IMG/VR virus record: IMGVR_UViG_3300028025_004371
Location: 1-26,858 of that record
Length of the DNA: 26,858 bases
DNA from: a virus
Strand: one strand, 5' to 3'
Made by a program: the position numbers and the translations under genes. Below, one piece after another: positions 24,201 to 26,858 of this stretch (positions are counted from its first letter, which is position 1; each line of letters opens with the position of its first letter). A model generated the notes under the pieces. The model was not told the DNA's origin and did not search any database. It saw only the letters and a list, made by a program, of their open reading frames with translations.

Positions 24201-24972
24201 CAATGGCAAGGTGTTCAATTACGCCAACTGGCCTATTTCATCTGCGCTTGCAGCTATCGGAAGCCTTTCTGATCTGATCCGCTTCTCGCCAGATCAATGG
24301 AACGACAAAAACGTGGCTCAAATTATGGCAAGTGCCGCAATGTCTGGCGCTGCTGCTGCTGCTGACATTCCTGCTCTTTCCCAGTTCCAAGAGCTATTCG
24401 GCAACAGCTTGTCCAGCAAAGACCCCAACGAGAAGCGCATGGAGCGTTTTGCCAAGGTGATGTCAAGCTACGCTGGTGGCTTCGTTCCTCGATTCTTGAA
24501 GGACATCGACTACGCGCAAGATCCAAATCTGCGTAAATACGAAACACTGTGGGAGAAAACAGCCTCGCACATCCCTGTTTATCGTCGTTACGAAGGCAAG
24601 GAGTACTACGACATCTTGGGCCAGCAAATCCAACGCAATGTGTATCCTGGAAGCCGCGAGTTCATGGTGAAGCCAACCGATCCGGCCTACAAGGTTCTCG
24701 GCGCTCTCAATTCCCGTGGAATTTGGCTGACTCCTGCCAATGCCGAACACCGCATGGTTGGCAAGGGCGCTCGTCGTCGCTCTCTCACGCAAGAAGAAGC
24801 TGACAACTACAGCCTTGAAACCGGCAAAGGATACAAGCAGATGCTTCTGCGATACGGCCAGCGTGCGCTCCAGATGCCCACAGAACGCGCTAGAGCATTC
24901 TTGTTGGACAAAGCTGACGAAGTGCGCGACAGGGCGCTAAAGAAGGTCTATAGGGGCTATCAACCTGCATGA
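15298..24972 (+). CDS. Giant (3224 aa) large-polyvalent-type virion protein
   Basis: One uninterrupted 9.7-kb gene. In order: an acidic start; a Gly/Ala-rich hydrophobic region (about 125-300) that could insert in membranes; five 12-residue repeats (368-427); an Ala/Pro/Thr linker (about 570-602); a charged coiled coil (about 895-945); HExxH as HENIH at 1060-1064 (RVILHENIHKGM), a zincin-type site; EELIH at 1521-1525, a degenerate second site; long helical charged stretches (1800-2500); LADFWVSSVLSGPNTIVSIG near 2560-2580, a pattern seen in large polyvalent phage proteins; and late hydrophobic helices (about 2840-2930). Such proteins are thought to enter the host with the DNA, bringing enzymes. 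ATG 15298 follows a 36-base gap; its TGA overlaps the next start. Confidence 0.8.
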   Translation: MPKWDEITVTDEYKSLPPQAQAEVKTEWFKANLLPEVEKLDSLREMGADKVYEWFMQQPDDTGEGIVRSTLGSAIRGFGEIVPGTLEGVGALTGITPISDLGESAREGLEYIAPVNPIYEQGIPAKVANVAGNVASIIGTSGVGGLVGKALGSGRAATAGSAAARQALTNQAIQAGAKSALYGTGFAQGAAAKAAENERLGITGVGGYMNLLGGGASELLPELLPFGSALETSAARRLLGGVDDAAGRVIPGIRMSAAQEAAEGGSTQVLSNLSTQLTAPTGVEAPGLFEGAGEAALWEGVGGAMFGAINKLGRTPPERQTAEQKAYAAELGAIPVNSKPPITPEESLENFNQGGIPVVSLDGAVTTLPFNRDDIRATNLPFNRDDIRATDLPFSREDIRPTQLPFNREDIRATELPFSRQNIRGLSQLGQSVPSPSQVIADTLLTNAVNVSSDATKATEAALAVVQGVAATTPVELPVPTVAPTVETPSVKDLVDAGMPQDEAAAERQAQLEATTPKRPLTDLTDEELEQRIQDSSRLANETAVEGSPDAAFFTNAAEKYRAEKARRVAATTQAAAPAPATEAPPITPTQETPTPATEGTVMPGGSAMERDVTKPEQMTPGEVFDSFNKSPSPSELARLALETKGDVGRVHPDASGSAIRLAKDALKEIENIPSKDVELFVNGASDTAVFSKMIYRARHRVGQKGGKAALVRALSRISDTDPLDLMERIASNRELTEIINPINIALAAKKPVSAAAVDAYGIPLPSGYVKQGDLYVFQPEPSPQTTTVATPTETAAPLAKEAAVASVVQQPAEGSIPAVEQESATTAIESNEKADIADAAMAFLEEDLTESKRQWSPEKIAAAKAYFASGGKDMDVLRAAFPKLVGSRPIVQAYLKADKEASEAQAKRDAADAKLAKEIERDEKEQAKAEAAQKKREELNLKTLNSLIQKTRTNVVQGTVKATDANQAVAILNRSGEIPNVLFTWIGTSKDFLADPANRVRYPETWAAVSANSKIEGMSENGQPIVFTDNVGVSDLDRKLANLQGTTPEVAAVRRVILHENIHKGMFFLSMKEKMQVFSFLRRMYSPQELDSLAESYSEYADWRTNQVSYFSILEEAMTRDFDSMVEIPRDGIWAEFMQFLRGIWQKITGKTSEPTLKDYKDVFRLIRNSLKNSEKANADMLVNGGGVRIGIASKVEYDSPNDAAFNSGAEVARNTDYDERDKEVRSTIRAAYDIAPKTNGPSVPLDELFSIVKQSMPDLTETEFSRILQGLYEDSGALLIEGESPFATFTTEGERAGSAIIMPPTDMTKDDVISMLRGMSAANPAPSGEINQELYDTVLTQLRNFISNGGRVPLPIQSYGATKAGRYNYTRQKDGLERDLRQGSGIGRPGQIDTGAPFRDKVERENLEIQRIDSEVSRNRETTTEGRENRKREAGARPNVGMAGSGYTFADYAQIASRIGARVQEVSNDIGGGLAAMADGNGATTILINATQLGKRVAGTSFGLDEDGAIETIGNALVEELIHAADLAVQREAWIASGRRKPFTEFATNSDKSMLDEMREVVASSNDPVKATQILHDAIQASRQLYESGAAPSDIDKFFASEPRAISSVMSEFVRQMIQQDMHQTVSEASLFRRFIERVMKMLQKIRDAIAPAKAGEFGDILKNRINETEMMLAMAYQQTGARASMIDPEDAATKQFAKNIKDINSGTAKAPFGGVQFTNFKPIDREVKSAEEYSDNAIKYVNNLEKEGVSLDDIANSVISPAFLESIGIEQDLMAQDALTIEVRQRVDNAAREEKSPGRKKQLSKLSERLSAFWQGVGSKKGQHLGQRRYLVNKARYSWMFIREIAEKAMKEARTNILISNFGSENATSFTQNSYADSDKANQQAVDENINAAEEAQEFDQDAADLAAGEATLTGAFLKLYEDLKDLLRQNGLIAKARASRVANAAKASISDTERNAIMSMSDAELNALESKNNKRIGEILNTLLGKEEAADTTEKKTVRKKREKMVEVVRKRLEQGKTIDFSKQIDSLFTTENPQRDEIIDDVSNALLQAAKKRGVKPSQKTALADLVASIKSLLKANIKGEDLKADEAPLGQLLARTYLDNLTATEAKLFTESWNDGRKKVRAMLTEMGVEGNQLEAELNAIMPATPTIAYNPSAVRKAITRALREAGLDANDLLANTQSVKSEILKVWDNAAVDAGLTPSVWQEGRKLAEKSIDEFVIERKASKEKAKQIAKVVSDQANNPVSLADFSNSLSQFKLNDSKVKELFDKAKVLANKKVQIANDRAIRVLFEAENNLAQSAFFNSTTKPDTIVKAFREQVSDPMSRQDFKARMDAMKVSGELADRLFDKAAREKDNAQWKRAQDMLEGPNALRNILREINRARPGEQAPLSKQIPWRQLLSQSAKTVEEYRQRIFDAISANEELKNATPEQKARLADLFAEAWESNRTRILDGMLERMIRAEEAKKNLSKEGAKALQAQRMRIVEDINLGIFDNDELAKRMAEKFGIKSEFTETEREKINSLIEVLQDEELNAVKRQVAAYKLLEVLQGELKIPVAKMLADFWVSSVLSGPNTIVSIGLAVASGAFELSTALSRVFIAGFTNPKQLPSELAGAYKTLARLLSAYGRQANIAWQYLVSGDPVFLDPSMNDVTENMQWGNIGKSNKLAEQMAKSDKILVKSAGLFMRTVSRLLTALDVFNSGLTKEGSLSIVFRQIGLDPEKIAALEKKSDLKPYKEAIIQKDFGGTPPKSARDKAILDSYALADMMAELDKLGNVSENANFFGQQGAMTLDPSGLGGVGYRAIRSLVTNAEAGADRFLKQAQRGWNDSAQNGDRILSGLELAFAYFMQFAAYNAANFGGVRFARFAGNKFNQGLSFIPGIGFARAFEAEFDPNRISGKEAFIDSIRRNQLIGVMLSVAGYQILKAIADEPDDEKRGWFINGGWGNLTPEKKQQKLAAGEKEYTIGINGKVFNYANWPISSALAAIGSLSDLIRFSPDQWNDKNVAQIMASAAMSGAAAAADIPALSQFQELFGNSLSSKDPNEKRMERFAKVMSSYAGGFVPRFLKDIDYAQDPNLRKYETLWEKTASHIPVYRRYEGKEYYDILGQQIQRNVYPGSREFMVKPTDPAYKVLGALNSRGIWLTPANAEHRMVGKGARRRSLTQEEADNYSLETGKGYKQMLLRYGQRALQMPTERARAFLLDKADEVRDRALKKVYRGYQPA
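16399..16578 (+). repeat. Five tandem 36-base (12-residue) repeats in the giant gene
   Basis: Residues 368-427 of the giant protein form five successive units of the pattern LPF(N/S)R(D/E)DIRAT plus one variable residue. Units four and earlier keep LPF and R..IR; the fifth diverges (LPFSRQNIRGLS). The DNA copies differ at many third positions, so the protein pattern is being kept by selection rather than being a recent duplication. Confidence 0.88.
19232..19816 (+). CDS. Possible overlapping frame inside the giant gene (unproven)
   Basis: A 194-codon open frame, +1 relative to the giant gene, which is long for a chance frame. From about codon 53 it reads like a helical, Leu/Glu/Lys-rich protein: TPGRRTDLKEIYDKVLELAG, KFLEIVRQLQKEGKIEKG, LLPIMLKLRPELEQEF, SEVDWLLWRMEMG. 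It has five tryptophans and uses AAG, GAG and CTG freely. A more likely start would be ATG 19346 (MEGESLYQF). The giant frame in the same stretch uses mostly AGA/AGG arginine codons, unlike its flanks. It may be an overprinted gene, a relic of an inserted domain, or chance. No clear ribosome site is seen. Confidence 0.2.
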   Translation: MMSFPCFVVCLLRIRLHLEKSTKNYMIQYLLNSGILYQMEGESLYQFNHTALLKPVDIITPGRRTDLKEIYDKVLELAGLDRLIPGLHSEIKSKERILKFKESTQKFLEIVRQLQKEGKIEKGKPGPDLMWEWQVVATLLPIMLKLRPELEQEFRKFLTTSEVDWLLWRMEMGPQPSSSMPHNLVKGWLELASA

Positions 24973-25292
24973 ATACAAAAATAGAAACAACATATTGGGT
25001 AAGGATCTATTTGAGTGGTTCAATCGCCGCAATTGAACAAGTATGCCGCCAAGAGTGTTTGGAAGATGGTCTTTGCGTGACCGTAGATCCGACTCGCTTT
25101 ATCTACACAGGAGGCGAGGAGACTGGGGCCGTTGTTGGTTTAATAAATTATCCTCGATTCCCAATCAGTCCAAACAAGCTGCGAGAGTGTAGTCGAAAAT
25201 TAGCGTTGAAATTGCTTGATGCAACGTGTCAGCATTCGGTGTTGGTAATGAATCCAGAAGAAACAGAATGGATAACAAAGCGTGAATTATAA
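24969..25292 (+). CDS. Hypothetical protein, 107 aa
   Basis: Unrecognised. The N-terminal half alternates beta strand and helix (TYWVRIYLSGSIAAIEQVCR; LCVTVDPTRFIYTGGEE), resembling a small ferredoxin-like fold. Five cysteines are scattered with no clear CxxC pair. ATG 24969 overlaps the giant gene's TGA (ATGA), so it is probably translated from the same message. It ends 15 bases before the stop of the convergent PAPS-reductase-like gene. Confidence 0.55.
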   Translation: MNTKIETTYWVRIYLSGSIAAIEQVCRQECLEDGLCVTVDPTRFIYTGGEETGAVVGLINYPRFPISPNKLRECSRKLALKLLDATCQHSVLVMNPEETEWITKREL

Positions 25293-25307
25293 TTGCGCTA
25301 TTCACGA

Positions 25308-26177
25308 TTACTCGCAGAATCCACTTGAGCATGATATAGGCTCTGGTGGATCGTCTTCATAGGAGCCTTGTGCTCGCTTGCCAGTCATACTCCATCGAAC
25401 TACGTCATCCATGCGGGCAACCATCATTGCTTCTCCGTCCTTAGTAACAAATGGCCTAGTCCTAAATCTTTCTGGAATTGAGGAAGCGTGGAAAAAGCCC
25501 GTCATTTTTCCACGCTCCCAAAGCTCATTTTCAAGATCAATAATTCGCTCAATTCGTTCTGGGAAATTAAGAGCAATTGTTCTGATTTCTTTTTTTCTTG
25601 AGTTGATGCAAGGATAACATCCAACACGCTCAGCGCCTAAATCGTAAAGTTTGTTCATTGGAACGCCGTATTTTTTATGTATCGCTAGAACTTGTTCAAA
25701 CTTCCATTGAATCAACGGCCTCCATTGAAGTGTTAATAATTGCCCTGAGTAATCCCATTCCAAATAAGTTGATCTGTCAGCACTTTCATTGGCTCTAACT
25801 CCAGAAACAGCCACAACGCTGTCATAGGCTTTTTGCAAGTATTGAATATGCTGTTGAGACGGCCTAATTTTAAGGTGCTCAGTGCAAAACCTTCGTCTAG
25901 CTGACGGGAAAACCCCTTTTTTTCGTACTAAATCATAGAAATCTAACTCCGGTTTAAGTGTCTCAATTGGATGAATTTTGCTCAAAATCTCAACCTGTTG
26001 ATACGTCCATTTGTGCTCGTTTCCTGTATCGCAAAAAGTGACATTAATTTTATGTCGTGGAATACCGCTTTCATGCACCATCCATAACAACACTGCGCCA
26101 CTGTCTTTACCGCCGCTTACGCCAACGTGATAAATGGTGTTTTCTGGCAATTCAGGTTTGAAAAAGTCTTCGATCAT
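25308..26177 (-). CDS. PAPS-reductase-family PP-loop enzyme
   Basis: A 289-residue protein of the phosphoadenosine-phosphosulfate reductase/ATP-PPase superfamily. The nucleotide-binding PP-loop is VSGGKDSGAV (20-29). Further family features are NVTFCDTGNEH (45-55), ARRRFCTEHLKIRP (93-106), AVSGVRANES (123-132) and the cysteine pair CYPC (187-190). The C-terminus SCSSGFCE gives a second pair (Cys283, Cys288), so four cysteines could hold an Fe-S cluster or zinc. Phage members are common but their reaction is mostly unknown: sulfate assimilation, tRNA or DNA thiolation are candidates. No dnd genes are nearby, so DNA phosphorothioation is not supported. It lies alone on the minus strand, like an added moron gene. 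Confidence 0.8.
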   Translation of the reverse strand: MIEDFFKPELPENTIYHVGVSGGKDSGAVLLWMVHESGIPRHKINVTFCDTGNEHKWTYQQVEILSKIHPIETLKPELDFYDLVRKKGVFPSARRRFCTEHLKIRPSQQHIQYLQKAYDSVVAVSGVRANESADRSTYLEWDYSGQLLTLQWRPLIQWKFEQVLAIHKKYGVPMNKLYDLGAERVGCYPCINSRKKEIRTIALNFPERIERIIDLENELWERGKMTGFFHASSIPERFRTRPFVTKDGEAMMVARMDDVVRWSMTGKRAQGSYEDDPPEPISCSSGFCE

Positions 26178-26224
26178 ATTAGAGGTTTGAATAGAAATGT
26201 AACTGTGCTTAAATTTTATGCTAT

Positions 26225-26858
26225 ATGCAAGAACTCATCCGCAAAAATACCATCCCGAAGGAATTCAACCACGCGAAACTGCGTGAGCTATTTCCAACGG
26301 CTGTCATCACTGGCGATACCTACGGCTTCTTCTACCACATTGAATCCACAAACACGGTGTTCGTCAGATACGGTTGGCGTGATCTAGCGAAATCAGTTCA
26401 AGAGCACCTAACAGGAAATGGCATTGAGATTCCAGTGAATCTTGGCCTCATCATGCAGGAGGCATTTTGCCAGCATCGTTCTGATTTGTGCGTTGATCGT
26501 GATCCTGACAGCGAGGCGAAGATTGGAGCTTTTCAGATGATGAAGCGGTTCTATAACTCTGCCGTGAAGCCTTACTTGGCTGGCGAGCTTGTGGATCAAG
26601 AAGAAGCGAATCGAAGAGCGGCTATTTGCGCGACATGCCCAAAGAACACGGATAAAATTGTGGAGTTCTGCGTTAGTTGCTCAACTCGTAGCCTTGTTGG
26701 GCATATCAACCAGTTCTTAACGAGTCGGCATACGCCTAGCGATCCGCTGTTGAAGAACTGCGCCGTGTGCCATTGCCTACTGCCAATGAAAATATGGATA
26801 AGAAAAGAGGATATGGACGAGCCTGAGCTTCGTGAAAAGTGGCCTGATCACTGTTGGA
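26225..26858 (+). CDS. Cys-cluster protein, unknown (3' partial)
   Basis: An open frame from ATG 26225 that runs off the right edge without a stop; 211 residues are visible. The N-terminus begins MQELIRKNTIPKEFNHAKLR, and a middle segment (QMMKRFYNSAVKPYLAGE) is helical. The C-terminal part has a dense set of cysteines: CATC (135-138), CVSC (149-152), CAVCHC (179-184) and Cys210, the look of a multi-zinc ribbon or an Fe-S site. Comparable Cys-rich proteins of unknown function occur in phages. It is transcribed divergently from the PAPS-reductase-like gene across a 47-base AT-rich gap that probably holds promoters for one or both. Confidence 0.7.
   Translation, partial: MQELIRKNTIPKEFNHAKLRELFPTAVITGDTYGFFYHIESTNTVFVRYGWRDLAKSVQEHLTGNGIEIPVNLGLIMQEAFCQHRSDLCVDRDPDSEAKIGAFQMMKRFYNSAVKPYLAGELVDQEEANRRAAICATCPKNTDKIVEFCVSCSTRSLVGHINQFLTSRHTPSDPLLKNCAVCHCLLPMKIWIRKEDMDEPELREKWPDHCW

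Noticed and set aside
25308-26177. DndC-type DNA phosphorothioation
   Set aside because: Only the general PP-loop/PAPS reductase features are present and no dndB, dndD or dndE neighbours are seen.
1-26858. Integrated prophage
   Set aside because: No integrase, attachment-site duplication or bacterial flanking gene is visible; the Cro-like gene alone is not enough.

Overview
The window looks like part of the genome of a tailed double-stranded DNA phage (Caudoviricetes), sampled in the middle of its morphogenesis region. The main markers are a large terminase subunit, an endolysin, a set of virion-structure genes, a 3224-codon giant virion-type protein, and a phage-type ThyX and PAPS-reductase-like enzyme. 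Genes are packed tightly. At least ten neighbouring gene pairs share ATGA, GTGA, TTGA or TAATG stop/start overlaps. Strong Shine-Dalgarno sequences are mostly missing, and several starts follow A-rich stretches instead. No integrase, excisionase, tRNA or bacterial housekeeping gene is visible. The major capsid and portal genes are not recognised here and are probably outside the window. The host cannot be named; weak Shine-Dalgarno use would fit Bacteroidota-like or similar hosts, but that is only an inference.

Layout. (1) Positions 1-2241, plus strand: a calcineurin-like phosphoesterase cut by the window edge, a small helical protein, a mini zinc-metalloprotease, a 33-residue membrane peptide, an endolysin (peptidoglycan-binding plus M15 peptidase) and a small Cys-rich protein. 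The 1135-2241 part is a coupled, probable lysis cassette. (2) 2242-2716, minus: two small unknown genes. (3) 2768-4576, plus: terminase large subunit. (4) 4573-6540, minus: thyX, a Cro/CI-type regulator, an unknown 58-residue protein and an HNH endonuclease. (5) 6541-7012: a divergent intergenic region dense in inverted repeats and without a credible gene. (6) 7013-12542, plus: two unknown virion proteins, a virion-type protein ending in a roughly 115-residue Ser/Thr/Pro mucin-like tail, then a GT-B-like glycosyltransferase, a SAM methyltransferase and a GT2/GalNAc-transferase-like enzyme, then a connector or tail-type structural protein. (7) 12545-24972, plus: three unknown, probably virion-associated proteins and the giant protein, which has hydrophobic segments, a HExxH motif and five tandem 12-residue repeats. 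(8) 24969-26858: a small unknown gene, a minus-strand PAPS-reductase-like PP-loop enzyme, and a divergent Cys-cluster gene that runs off the window.

The most interesting arrangement is the mucin-like protein followed without gaps by two glycosyltransferases and a methyltransferase. One transferase carries a DxH ... GGEE ... H pattern reminiscent of polypeptide GalNAc-transferases. This suggests a phage-encoded system that O-glycosylates its own tail or fibre protein. Second is an unusual patch of the giant gene (about 19290-19820). There the codon use changes, and a 194-codon overlapping reading frame also looks like a real protein.
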